Of a DNA stretch of 40,432 nt, positions 7,580 to 15,696 are shown in pieces (the stretch's first letter is position 1; every line of letters begins with the position of its first letter). The stretch comes from Nonomuraea longispora (GTDB lineage: Bacteria; Actinomycetota; Actinomycetes; Streptosporangiales; Streptosporangiaceae). The stretch lies in assembly GCF_004348345.1 (NCBI RefSeq), contig NZ_SMJZ01000064.1, forward strand, positions 1 through 40,432. The letters run 5' to 3'. A program made the translations under genes and the position numbers. The notes below the pieces were generated by a model that was given only the letters and a program-made list of their open reading frames with translations, had not been told where the DNA came from and did no database searches.

Positions 7580-8463
7580 CCGGGATCGTCGACTCGCACC
7601 ACCACGTCTGGCGGGCCGCCGACCTGCCCTGGCTGCAAGGGGAGATGGTCCCGCGCATCTTCGGCCCGTACGAGGCGATCCGCCGCGACTATCCCGTCTC
7701 CGAGTACGTCGCGGAAGCGGCCCCCTGCGGCATCACCTCGGCCGTCTACGTCCAGGCCAACTGGCCACTCGACCGCTCCGTCGACGAGGTGCGCCGGCTG
7801 CGTGACGTCCATGCCGAGACCGGCTGGCCTGCCGCCGTGGTGGGCTGCGCCGACCTCTTCGCCGACGACGCCCCCGACGTCCTGCGCCGTCAGGCCGCCC
7901 TCACGCCGCTCGTGCGCGGCACCCGGCTGCAACTGCACTGGCACGAGCGACCCGAGTTCCGATTCGCCACCGCGCCCGACCGCATGAAGGACCCCGTCTT
8001 CCGGCGCAACCTCGCCGCGGTCGCCGACCTCGGCTGGCTGTTCGAGCTGCAGGTGTTCCCAGCCCAGCTGGCCGACGCCGCCGCCCTGGTGGCGGACTTC
8101 CCCGGGATGACGTTCGTGCTCGTCCACGCCGGGATGCCGGTGGACTTCGCCCCGCCCGCCGCCGCGGAGTGGACCCGGGGGCTGACACTCCTCGCCGAAC
8201 ATCCCAACGTCGTGGTGAAGCTCACCGGCCAGGGCACGTTCGTGCACCGCGTGGACCGGCCGCTCATCGATCGGGTGGCGACCACGTGCCTCGACCTGTT
8301 CGGCTCCGGCCGCTGCATGTGGGGCAGCAACTTCCCCGTCGAGAAACTCTGGACCGACCTGCCCACCCTGCTGTCCACCTGGCAGGACGTGCTCGCCGGG
8401 CGGTCCGCCGGGGAGATCGGCGACGTCTTCTCGGCGACGGCGACCCGCGTCTACGGGCTCTGA
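7576..8463 (+). CDS. Amidohydrolase-2 family metal-dependent hydrolase
   Basis: This 295-residue TIM-barrel hydrolase of the PF04909 group includes lactonases such as L-fuconolactonase and 2-pyrone-4,6-dicarboxylate lactonase. It starts with the strand-1 metal motif 'DSHHHVW' (His8-10) and carries 'HAGMPV' and the terminal 'WGSNFPVEK' Asn/Asp-type segment of this family. It is translationally coupled to the CoxE-like gene (ATGA), so it belongs to the operon. A plausible job is hydrolysis of a lactone or cyclic amide formed after hydroxylation. No terminator is obvious in the 124-bp gap before the next gene. Confidence 0.85.
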   Translation: MTGIVDSHHHVWRAADLPWLQGEMVPRIFGPYEAIRRDYPVSEYVAEAAPCGITSAVYVQANWPLDRSVDEVRRLRDVHAETGWPAAVVGCADLFADDAPDVLRRQAALTPLVRGTRLQLHWHERPEFRFATAPDRMKDPVFRRNLAAVADLGWLFELQVFPAQLADAAALVADFPGMTFVLVHAGMPVDFAPPAAAEWTRGLTLLAEHPNVVVKLTGQGTFVHRVDRPLIDRVATTCLDLFGSGRCMWGSNFPVEKLWTDLPTLLSTWQDVLAGRSAGEIGDVFSATATRVYGL

Positions 8464-8533
8464 ACGGCCAGGCCCTTGTCAGGGGCGTCGGCTCGCGACC
8501 GCCCCGCTGCGTGCCGTCCGCGGGCGCCGGACA

Positions 8534-8568
8534 TTGACATCCTGCGCCGGTTGTCTGCATTGTCTGCT
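8534..8568 (+). promoter_or_regulatory. Possible promoter/operator before the MFS gene
   Basis: TTGACA (8534-8539) matches a -35 consensus but no good -10 element lies 17 bp on. Directly behind it TTGTCTGCA (8551-8559) is repeated as TTGTCTGCT (8560-8568), a 9-bp tandem repeat ending 4 bp before the AAGGAAGG ribosome-binding site. A regulator site is possible; the call is weak. Confidence 0.35.
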
Positions 8569-8587
8569 CAGCAAGGAAGGTGATCGC

Positions 8588-10003
8588 GTGTCCCATCCCG
8601 GTGACGGCTCCGCTCCGGGGCGGACTCCCGCGTGGCGCTACGCCATCGGGATGTTCGGCACGTCCATCCCGATCAACATGATCAAGGGATCGACGATCCT
8701 CTTCTACGTCGACATCCTCGGGCTGGACGTACGCGCGTACGGCGTCGTCATGGTGGTGTACGCGGTCATCGACGCGGTCGACAACCCCCTGCTCGGTCAC
8801 CTCTCCGACCGCACCAGAAGCCGGTTCGGCAGGCGCCGGCCGTGGTTGCTCGCCGGCGCGCCGATGCTCGCGGCCTGCATGGTCGCCTTCTTCTCCGCGC
8901 CGGACTCCCTGGACGGCATGGGGCTCGTGCTCTGGTTCGCCGTGTTCGCGATCCTGTGCGAGGCTTTCGACTCGATGCTCAACGCGAACTACGGCGCGCT
9001 GCTCCCCGAGCTCTACCCGCGTGAGCGCGACCGCGCCGTGGCCAACAGCCTGCGCCAGGGCTTCCAGCTCGTGGCGCTCGTGATCTCGCTCGCGGTCACC
9101 CCGGTGCTCACGACGAGCGTCTTCGGCACCGAGGAGTCCACCCAGGGCTTCCAGACCACCGCGATCATCTACGGCGCGATCGCCCTCGTCGTGATCGTGT
9201 TCATGGCGCTCGGCGCACGCGAGCGTCCCCGCTATTCCACGCGAGAGCGGCCCAAACTGCTGCCCAGCGTGTGGTCGATCGTACGCAACCCGATGTTCTG
9301 GACGGTCGGGCTCACCGGCGCCTGCTACGGCGTGGCCATGGCGCTCGTGTTGTCCGGCATCCAGCTCTACGTGCGCTACTCGCTCGGGCTGCCCGTCGGC
9401 AACGCGCTCTACCTGCAGGGCATCGTCATCCTCATCTCGGCGGGCGGCCTCGTCGTGTGGACGCGCGTCGTCGCGCGCCGCGGCGCCCTGTGGGCCTGGC
9501 GGCTGGCCTTCGCGGTCCTCGCGGCCGGCTTCGCCGCCCTGTTCCTCGCCACCGGCCTCGTCACCGCGATCGCCGCGGGCGTGCTCGTCGGGGCCGGCTG
9601 GTCGGGCATGCTCGCCACGAACGACCTCATCGTCGCGCGTGTGCTGGACGCCGACGCGGCCCGCAACGGGGAGCACCGCGAAGGGCTCTTCCTGTCCGCG
9701 TTCGGCTTCTTCGGCCGGCTCAACGGGATCGTGACCGGGCTCGCGCTCACCTCTCTCGGCGTGTTCTTCGGCTACAACTCCGGCGACGACCCGGGCGCCG
9801 ACCCCGGGTTCGCGTTCCGGGTGTACCTGTGCGTGTACCCGTTCGTGCTGACAGCGATCGGCGCGGTCGCGGCGCGGTTCGTCTCCGTCCCGATCGAGAC
9901 GCCGCCGGAGGCGTCCGAGCCGGCGGGGCCGCCACCCCAGGCCCCCACGGGCGGGCCGCCCACTGACGGCGCGGACGAGCCGGCCGCGGAGGCTCCGCGA
10001 TGA
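8588..10003 (+). CDS. MFS transporter, GPH (glycoside-pentoside-hexuronide:cation) type
   Basis: This membrane protein of about 471 residues has 12 predicted hydrophobic segments. The GPH-type N-terminal features are 'YAVIDAVDNPLLGHLSDRTRSRFGRRRPW' (loop 2-3 motif D-P-x-x-G-x-x-S-D-R-T) and 'LPELYPRERDRAVANSLRQ'. Relatives carry sugars, uronides or small acids with Na+ or H+. The C-terminus has a cytosolic proline-rich tail (about 435-471). The start is GTG 8588, seven bases after AAGGAAGG (8573-8580); an upstream in-frame start at 8534 would make an unlikely leader. The stop overlaps the next gene as ATGA, which couples uptake to a deacetylase. Confidence 0.87.
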   Translation: MSHPGDGSAPGRTPAWRYAIGMFGTSIPINMIKGSTILFYVDILGLDVRAYGVVMVVYAVIDAVDNPLLGHLSDRTRSRFGRRRPWLLAGAPMLAACMVAFFSAPDSLDGMGLVLWFAVFAILCEAFDSMLNANYGALLPELYPRERDRAVANSLRQGFQLVALVISLAVTPVLTTSVFGTEESTQGFQTTAIIYGAIALVVIVFMALGARERPRYSTRERPKLLPSVWSIVRNPMFWTVGLTGACYGVAMALVLSGIQLYVRYSLGLPVGNALYLQGIVILISAGGLVVWTRVVARRGALWAWRLAFAVLAAGFAALFLATGLVTAIAAGVLVGAGWSGMLATNDLIVARVLDADAARNGEHREGLFLSAFGFFGRLNGIVTGLALTSLGVFFGYNSGDDPGADPGFAFRVYLCVYPFVLTAIGAVAARFVSVPIETPPEASEPAGPPPQAPTGGPPTDGADEPAAEAPR

Positions 10004-10830
10004 GCCGCCGCCTCGTGATCACGGCCGACGACCTCGGCAGGGAAGCGGGCACCACGGAGGTCATCCTCGCGCTGCTCGCCGAGGGGCACGTCACCGCGAC
10101 GACGCTCATCTGCGTCTCGCCCGCCGCGGAGCGGGCCGCGTCCGAGGTCGGCGAGCTCGGCGTCGTTCCGCGGCTGCACCTGACGCTCACGAGCGAGCGC
10201 GGGCTCCCGCGCTGGCGGCCGCTCAACGGCGCGAAATGCCTGGTCGACCACGACGGTACGCTCCACGACGATCCGTTCGTCCTGGGAGCCCGGGGCGAGG
10301 CGCGGCACGTCGTGGAGGAGGCGGACGCGCAACTGCGCTGGATGCGCGGCCGGCGCCTGGCGCCCGAGGCGGCCGACTCCCACGCCGGCACCCTCTACGG
10401 CCTGCACGGCCGGTCATGGCTCACCGAGACGCTCGAATGGTGCGCACGCCACGGCCTGGCCTTCCGGCTGCCGCGCGACCCCGGGCCGTACATCGGCGCG
10501 CCGCTCCCGCCGCAGCTCGCGCAGGTGCACGAGCGCGCCGTCGCCCTCGCCGACGCGCTCGGCGTGGCGATCCCGCAGACGATCGCCACCAACCGGCGCA
10601 CGGCGGACGAGCTCGGCGCCTACGAGCGGCTCAGGGACGACTACCTCCGCCGCCTCGCCGCGCTTCCCGAGGGCACGAGCGAGCTGTTCCTGCACCCGTC
10701 CCGCGAGGACGCGGTCACGGGACCCGACGGCGTCGTACGCGCATGGGAGGCCCGGTTGCTGCGTGACCCCGTCTGGCACGACGCGCTGCAGAAGGAGGGC
10801 GTCGAACTCGCGGCAGGCTGGTGGGACTGA
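10000..10830 (+). CDS. ChbG/HpnK (YdjC)-family carbohydrate deacetylase
   Basis: This 276-residue protein has the YdjC-family metal site: 'VITADDLG' (Asp10-Asp11), His60 in 'RLHLTLT' and Asp126-x-His128 in 'DSHAGTLYGLHG'. The family removes acetyl groups from sugars such as diacetylchitobiose in a metal-dependent reaction. It shares four bases with the transporter gene, so a substrate brought in by the transporter may be deacetylated here (inference). The length is normal and there is no signal peptide, so it acts in the cytosol. Confidence 0.85.
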   Translation: MSRRLVITADDLGREAGTTEVILALLAEGHVTATTLICVSPAAERAASEVGELGVVPRLHLTLTSERGLPRWRPLNGAKCLVDHDGTLHDDPFVLGARGEARHVVEEADAQLRWMRGRRLAPEAADSHAGTLYGLHGRSWLTETLEWCARHGLAFRLPRDPGPYIGAPLPPQLAQVHERAVALADALGVAIPQTIATNRRTADELGAYERLRDDYLRRLAALPEGTSELFLHPSREDAVTGPDGVVRAWEARLLRDPVWHDALQKEGVELAAGWWD

Positions 10831-10844
10831 GCGGCGCGCGCCGC
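10831..10844. terminator. GC-rich palindrome after the deacetylase gene
   Basis: GCGGCGCGCGCCGC is a perfect 14-bp palindrome starting directly after the TGA of the deacetylase gene. It could fold into a 5-bp GC stem. There is no T-run, as is common for actinobacterial terminators. Confidence 0.4.
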
Positions 10845-10915
10845 GTCCCCGCGATCCGCCACCGGGGCCCCGCGGTCCGTGGCTCACTCGCAATGCGGTT
10901 GCGTCCTGACAGCCG

Positions 10916-10949
10916 TTGACGCGGATCATCGGGCGGGAGGATGATCCGC
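10916..10949 (+). promoter_or_regulatory. Promoter with a perfect 10-bp inverted repeat before the ABC operon
   Basis: GCGGATCATC (10921-10930) and GATGATCCGC (10940-10949) are exact reverse complements with a 9-bp GC-rich loop. TTGACG at 10916-10921 could serve as -35 and GATGAT at 10940-10945 as -10 (18-bp spacer). That would place transcription start close to the GTG at 10952. The inverted repeat then covers the whole core promoter, as expected for a repressor operator. Alternatively it is an mRNA hairpin that holds a GGGAGG ribosome-binding site in its loop. Confidence 0.6.
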
Positions 10950-10951
10950 GA

Positions 10952-11611
10952 GTGGTGCCAGGACCGACGCTCGCATGCCGCGCACTCAGCTGCCGGGCGG
11001 GCGGGCGCACGATCATCGAAGACCTCACCCTGGAGTTCGGCCGAGCCGAGCGGGTGGCGCTCATGGGCCCGTCCGGATCCGGGAAGACCACGCTGCTGAC
11101 CACGCTGGCCGGGCTGCTCCCGCCCGCCGCCGGCCGCGTCCTGGTCGGCGGCGTGCCCCTGGACGAGCAGCCGGAGCTGAGGGCCGGGCTGGCGCTCGTC
11201 TTCCAGTCGTACGGGCTGCTCAGCCTGCTCACCGCCGCCGAGAACGTCGAGGTGGCGCTCAGGGCGGCGGGACGGGCGCCGAGCGAGGCGGTACGCCTGG
11301 CGGCGCAGGCGCTGGAGCGTCTGCGGGTCGCGAAGTTCGCCGGCCACCTGGTGGAGGAGCTGTCCGGCGGGCAGCAGCAGCGCGTCGCGGTGGCCAGGGC
11401 CCTGGCGCTGCGGCCCCGGGCACTGTTGGCCGACGAGCCGACGGCCGAGCAGGACGAGACGCACCGCGCGCTCGTACTGGACGAACTGCTCGCGGCGGCG
11501 GACGGCGGCACCACGCTGGTGGTGGCCACGCACGACCCCGAGGTGGCCGAGCGCTGCGACCGGGTGATCGAGCTGCGCGCCCATCGCCGGCGGTCAAGGA
11601 GCGCCCTGTGA
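10952..11611 (+). CDS. ABC transporter ATPase (MacB/LolD-like)
   Basis: This ATPase of about 219 residues has Walker A GPSGSGKTT, Q-loop 'LVFQSYGLL', signature LSGGQQQR and Walker B 'ALLADEPTAEQD', in which the D-loop is EQD rather than the usual SALD. It belongs to the MacB/LolD/FtsE group that drives FtsX-type permeases, whose work is extrusion or mechanotransmission rather than solute import. The start is GTG 10952 (or GTG 10955), next to the inverted repeat; upstream TTG 10916 would put the palindrome inside the gene. It overlaps the second ATPase gene as GTGA. Confidence 0.9.
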   Translation: MVPGPTLACRALSCRAGGRTIIEDLTLEFGRAERVALMGPSGSGKTTLLTTLAGLLPPAAGRVLVGGVPLDEQPELRAGLALVFQSYGLLSLLTAAENVEVALRAAGRAPSEAVRLAAQALERLRVAKFAGHLVEELSGGQQQRVAVARALALRPRALLADEPTAEQDETHRALVLDELLAAADGGTTLVVATHDPEVAERCDRVIELRAHRRRSRSAL

Positions 11612-12492
11612 GCGTCGTCAGGTGCGACGGGATCGTGCAGATCTACAAGGCGCAGGACGTCGAGGTCGTCGCGCTTCGCGACGTGGACCTGACGATCGAC
11701 GCGGGCGAGACGGTCGCCCTGCTCGGCCCCTCGGGCGCGGGCAAGTCGACGCTGCTGTGGCTGCTGGCCGGGCTGCTGCGCCCGAGCGCGGGCCGCCTGT
11801 GGATGGACGGCGTCGACCTCGGGCGGCTCGACCAGCGCGGGCTGGACCGGCTGCGGGCCACGCACATCGGCATGATGCTGCAGAACCCCGCCCGCAACCT
11901 CATCGGCTACCTCTCCGCCGCCCAGAACATCACCTTCGCCCAGCGCGCCGCCGGACACGCCCGCCTCGGCGCCCGCTCAGGCTCCCGCCCCGGTGCCGGA
12001 TTCGGCTCCCGCCGCAGTGCCCGCGTCCGGGCCCGCGCCAGGGCCCGCGATCTGCTGGCCCGGGTGCGGCTGGCGGACGCGGGCGGCCGCCCGGCGGGGC
12101 GGATGTCCGGCGGTGAGCAGCAGCGCCTCGCCCTGGCCGTGGCGCTGGCCAACGAGCCCAAGCTGCTGCTGGCCGACGAGCCCACCAGCCAGCTCGACGA
12201 GGAGTCCGGCGCGCGGGTGATCGAGCTCATCAAGGACGTCGCCGCGGCCGACGGCACGACCGCGGTCGTCGTCACGCACGACACCTCGGTGAGCGAGGCG
12301 CTGAGCCGTACGGTGACGATCAGGGACGGCCGGGTCGGCGCGGAGGGCCGGCGCGGCGAGGACTTCGTGGTCGTCGGCCGGGAGGGCGCCGTACAGGTGC
12401 CGCCCGAATACCACCACCTGCTGCCGCCCGGCTCCATGGCGAGGATCGAGGAGCTCGAGGACGGCATCGCGCTCAGGAGGGCCGAGCCGTGA
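11608..12492 (+). CDS. Second ABC transporter ATPase (MacB/LolD-like) with an Arg/Ala/Gly-rich insert
   Basis: This 294-residue ATPase has Walker A GPSGAGKST, Q-loop 'MMLQNPARNLIGYL', signature MSGGEQQR and Walker B 'LLLADEPTSQLD'. Between the Q-loop and the signature, at about residues 112-150, lies an insert of low complexity with repeated Gly-Ser-Arg and Arg-Ala pairs, which the first ATPase lacks. The C-terminus is extended by about 45 residues ('VGREGAVQVPPEYHHLLPPG'). The start is GTG 11608 overlapping the previous TGA. The two different ATPases may form a heterodimer for the permease gene that follows with another overlap. Confidence 0.9.
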   Translation: MSVVRCDGIVQIYKAQDVEVVALRDVDLTIDAGETVALLGPSGAGKSTLLWLLAGLLRPSAGRLWMDGVDLGRLDQRGLDRLRATHIGMMLQNPARNLIGYLSAAQNITFAQRAAGHARLGARSGSRPGAGFGSRRSARVRARARARDLLARVRLADAGGRPAGRMSGGEQQRLALAVALANEPKLLLADEPTSQLDEESGARVIELIKDVAAADGTTAVVVTHDTSVSEALSRTVTIRDGRVGAEGRRGEDFVVVGREGAVQVPPEYHHLLPPGSMARIEELEDGIALRRAEP

Positions 12493-15400
12493 TCCTGCGC
12501 GGCCTCTGGGAACGCCGTACGCTCTCGCTGGTCGTCCTGCTGATCGCGGTCGTGCCGATCGCGGCGGCGGCCGTAGGGCCGATCTACGCGGCGGCGGCCG
12601 CCACGACGATCGCCAGGGACGCGGTGGAGACGGCGCCCCTGGAAGGGCGCGGCTGGCGGTACACGACCACCCAGGGCGGCATCGACGCCAAGGTCGCGGC
12701 GTTCACCGCGGGCGCGGACTTCACCGGCCCGCCGGTCCTCGGGATGGAGGCGAGCAGCGGCCGGCCGGGAGACCGGCGCGCGTTCTCGCTGGTCTGGCAG
12801 GACGGGCAGTGCGAGCACCTGCCGGTGGCCGAGGGCCGCTGCCCAGGCGCGGCCAAGGAGGTGATGGCCAGCCAGGCGTCCGGGTTCAAGGTGGGGGAGA
12901 AGATCAGGCTGTCGGCCGTGGTGGACGTCGAGTACACCCCCACCGGCCGCGAACCGGCGCAGCTGACCGTGGTCGGGATCTACCGGCCGGGGCAGGCCGG
13001 CGACCCGTTCTGGTTCGGCAGGACGTTGTTCTCGCCCACAGGGGAGCCGGGCGAGGACAAGGCGGACGCGCTGTTCACCGTGCCCGAGACGCGGCTGGAG
13101 ACGTACAACATCTCGGGCGACGTCTCCGGCACCGTCTCGGGCGGGCAGGACGAAGAGGCGGGCTGGACCGACTACGCCATCGTCCCCATCGTCACCGACC
13201 GGCTGGACGGCGCCGACGTGGCCAAGTTGACCGCGATGCAGGCCGCGGCCGAGTCCGCGGGCCGCAACTCGGGCGACATCGTCTTCTCCCGGGTGGCCGA
13301 CACGCTCAGGGCCGTCACCGCGGGCACCGGCGCGCTGGGCGTGCCGACGCTCCTGGTGATCGCGCAGGTGGTGACGCTCGGCTGGATGTTGCTCTTCCAG
13401 ACCGTGGGCGACCTGGTCAGGGCGCGTGGCGCGGAGCTCGCCCTGGCCCGCCTGCGCGGGCACGGGCGGGCGCGGGTGTGGTTGTTCGCGCTGGCCGAGC
13501 CGCTGCTGCTGCTCGCCGCCGCCGTGCCGCTCGGGCTGCTGCCGGGGTACGCCGCGGCGGGCGTGATGATCGGCGCGCTGCTGCCGGAGGGCATTCCGGC
13601 GACCTTCCCGCCGGAGGCGGCGCTGGCCGGCGTCGCGGCGATGCTGGGCGGCGTGCTCGCGGCGGCGATGGCCGCCTGGCGTACGGCGACGCGGCCGGTC
13701 ACCGAGGAGTGGCGGCGCACCCCGCGCCGCACGGCCCGCGGCTGGGTGCTGGACGCCGTGGTCCTCGCGGTCACCGCGATCGGCCTGGTCGAGCTGCTGG
13801 CCACCGGCCTGGTCACGGACGTGTCGGGACGCAGCTCCGGCGCGCTGGCCGTGCCGGGGCTGCTCGCGCTCGGCGTGGCGCTGCTGGCGGCCAGGGCGCT
13901 GCCGCTGCTCGCCAGGCGGCTGTTCGGGGTCACCAGGCGGCGCGGCGGGCTCGGGCCGTTCCTGGCGCTGCGGCAGGTGGCCAGGGGACCGGTGGCCACG
14001 GGCAGCGTGATCGTGCTGGGAGCGGCGTTCGGGCTGGCCACGTTCGCGGTGTCGGCGTGGAGCGCCACGTCCGGCGACTACGAGGAGACGGCGCGCTTCC
14101 ACAACGGCGCGGCCACCGCGATCACGGTCCGGCCGGTCGAGCCGGGCAAGCTGATCGCCGCCGTGGCCGCGGCCGACCCCGGCGGCGGCACCGCCGCGCC
14201 GGTGATCAAGGTGCCGGGCCCGCCGCAGCTGATCGCCACGGACCCGCGGCGGCTGGCCGCCGTGGGCGCGGCCTGGCGGCCCGGCCTGGCCGGTGGCGTG
14301 ACCCTGGCGCAGGCCGCCGCCAGGCTGCCGACCCCGGACGAGCCGCGGGTGTGGGTACGCGGCGACAGGCTCCGCGTGGAGGTGGCGCACGACCGGCCCT
14401 CCAAGGGCTGGGCGATCAAGCTGTTCGTCACGTTCCGGGTCCCCGGGCAGCTGCGGCCCGCCCAGCTCCCGCTCGGCGAACTCGCGGGGCGCTCCGGCGT
14501 GCACGAATGGAACCTGCCGCCGGCCTGCGGCCAGGCCCGGTGCGAGCTGCGCGCCTTCCGCGGGCAGCCCGTCCCGCCGGCGCAGTTCGAGGAGTCCGCG
14601 TTCGTACGGGTGAGCGTCACGGGGATGGCCGTACGCGACCAGGGCCGCTGGCGCTCCCTGCGCCTGCCGCGATGGGAGCCCAACGTGGGCCAGAGCGACG
14701 GCGCGTTCGCGGTCACCATGGTCGGCAACCAGACGTTGCGCCCCGCCACGTACGATCCGCAGCCGCCGGCCGTCGCCGTCGGGCAGATCGGCGACCGCGT
14801 GGTGCCGGGGCTCGACCACGCCTTCGACGGGCCGGTGCGCACCGTCGTCGCGTCCGGCGCCGCGCCCGGCCTGACCGACGTGGGCGTCCTGGTGAATCTG
14901 GAGCAGGCCGACCGGATGGCGTACGGAGTGCACGAGAAGGCCTCGTACCAGGTGTGGACCGGCTTGACGGACACGGCGGCGCTGGAGCGGGAGCTGGAAC
15001 GGCAGGGGTTGTCGGTGGTGTCGCGGCGGCACGTGGCCGACCTGACCGCGTCGTTCGCCGGGCAGGGCCCGGGGCTCGCGCTGTTGCTGCTGCTGGCCTC
15101 CGCCCTGGCGGCGGCCGCTCTGGCGCTCGGGCGCACCGTGCTCGCCCTGCACACCTCGGCGCGGAGGCGCGCGTACGAGCTGGCCGCGCTGGAGGCGTCG
15201 GGCGCGAGGGTGGCCTCGCTGCGGCTGGCGCTCCTGCTGGAGCAGGTGATCACGATCGCGGCGGGCACCCTGGCCGGGCTGCTGGCGGGACTGGTGGCGG
15301 CGCGGGTGGCGCTCGGAAGGATTCCGCAGTTCACCTCCCCGCCCGTCACGCCGCCGCTGCCGCACGAGGTGGCGTTGGCGCCGGTCGCCCTCGTCGCCGG

Positions 15401-15497
15401 CGCCGCCCTGCTGGTCAGCCTGCTGGCCGCGGCGGTCGTGTCGGAGCTGCTGCTGCGCGGGATCCGCGTGGAACGCCTGCGTGACGCCCCCGCCTGA
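12489..15497 (+). CDS. Large FtsX-type ABC permease with extracellular domains
   Basis: This 1002-residue membrane protein overlaps the second ATPase gene as GTGA. It has one N-terminal transmembrane helix, a first extracellular domain (about 40-270), an FtsX core of three to four helices (about 278-420) and two further helices (about 420-480). After the helices near 500 comes a large second extracellular domain (about 530-840) with a beta-sandwich-like part ('LPLGELAGRSGVHEWNLPPAC', Cys pair nearby). The C-terminal FtsX helices are at about 855-990. Such proteins act with MacB-like ATPases in export, lipid handling or antibiotic resistance. The N-terminal signal-anchor 'LSLVVLLIAVVPIAAAAVG' is clear. 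The substrate cannot be told from the sequence. Confidence 0.85.
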   Translation: MILRGLWERRTLSLVVLLIAVVPIAAAAVGPIYAAAAATTIARDAVETAPLEGRGWRYTTTQGGIDAKVAAFTAGADFTGPPVLGMEASSGRPGDRRAFSLVWQDGQCEHLPVAEGRCPGAAKEVMASQASGFKVGEKIRLSAVVDVEYTPTGREPAQLTVVGIYRPGQAGDPFWFGRTLFSPTGEPGEDKADALFTVPETRLETYNISGDVSGTVSGGQDEEAGWTDYAIVPIVTDRLDGADVAKLTAMQAAAESAGRNSGDIVFSRVADTLRAVTAGTGALGVPTLLVIAQVVTLGWMLLFQTVGDLVRARGAELALARLRGHGRARVWLFALAEPLLLLAAAVPLGLLPGYAAAGVMIGALLPEGIPATFPPEAALAGVAAMLGGVLAAAMAAWRTATRPVTEEWRRTPRRTARGWVLDAVVLAVTAIGLVELLATGLVTDVSGRSSGALAVPGLLALGVALLAARALPLLARRLFGVTRRRGGLGPFLALRQVARGPVATGSVIVLGAAFGLATFAVSAWSATSGDYEETARFHNGAATAITVRPVEPGKLIAAVAAADPGGGTAAPVIKVPGPPQLIATDPRRLAAVGAAWRPGLAGGVTLAQAAARLPTPDEPRVWVRGDRLRVEVAHDRPSKGWAIKLFVTFRVPGQLRPAQLPLGELAGRSGVHEWNLPPACGQARCELRAFRGQPVPPAQFEESAFVRVSVTGMAVRDQGRWRSLRLPRWEPNVGQSDGAFAVTMVGNQTLRPATYDPQPPAVAVGQIGDRVVPGLDHAFDGPVRTVVASGAAPGLTDVGVLVNLEQADRMAYGVHEKASYQVWTGLTDTAALERELERQGLSVVSRRHVADLTASFAGQGPGLALLLLLASALAAAALALGRTVLALHTSARRRAYELAALEASGARVASLRLALLLEQVITIAAGTLAGLLAGLVAARVALGRIPQFTSPPVTPPLPHEVALAPVALVAGAALLVSLLAAAVVSELLLRGIRVERLRDAPA

Positions 15498-15578
15498 CCG
15501 TCCGGGCCCGGTGCCGACGGCGCCTGGGGCGGGGCCCGTGACCGTCGGTCTGACGGGTGGTGGGGCCGCCCGGATAAC

Positions 15579-15611
15579 GTTCCGCGAACGTTCACCCTGC
15601 GCTTTAGTGAG
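15579..15611 (+). promoter_or_regulatory. PHO-box-like 11-bp direct repeats upstream of ugpA
   Basis: GTTCCGCGAAC (15579-15589), GTTCACCCTGC (15590-15600) and a weaker third unit at 15601-15611 follow each other with 11-bp period. The middle unit matches the streptomycete PhoP direct-repeat consensus. A CATAGT -10-like hexamer at 15632-15637 has no -35 partner at the proper distance, which fits activation by PhoP bound over the -35 region. The same bases also give a partial palindrome (AACGTT-N5-AACGTT) that a LacI-type repressor could use. Confidence 0.6.
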
Positions 15612-15696
15612 CAGGTCTACCGAAACAGGGTCATAGTCGGCAGAATCCAGCGAGCACAACGAAACACCAGGTCAACGAAAGTGAGACTGCGCGACG

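Noticed and set aside
15576..15593. LacI-type operator (AACGTT-N5-AACGTT) before ugpA
   Set aside because: The same bases are better explained by two 11-bp PHO-box units, and there is no LacI gene nearby; kept only as an alternative.
11907..15659. Very long minus-strand open frame (about 1250 codons) opposite the permease gene
   Set aside because: It is an antisense shadow caused by high GC at third positions; the product is Arg/Gly/Pro/His-rich without any domain, and the plus-strand genes have clear motifs.
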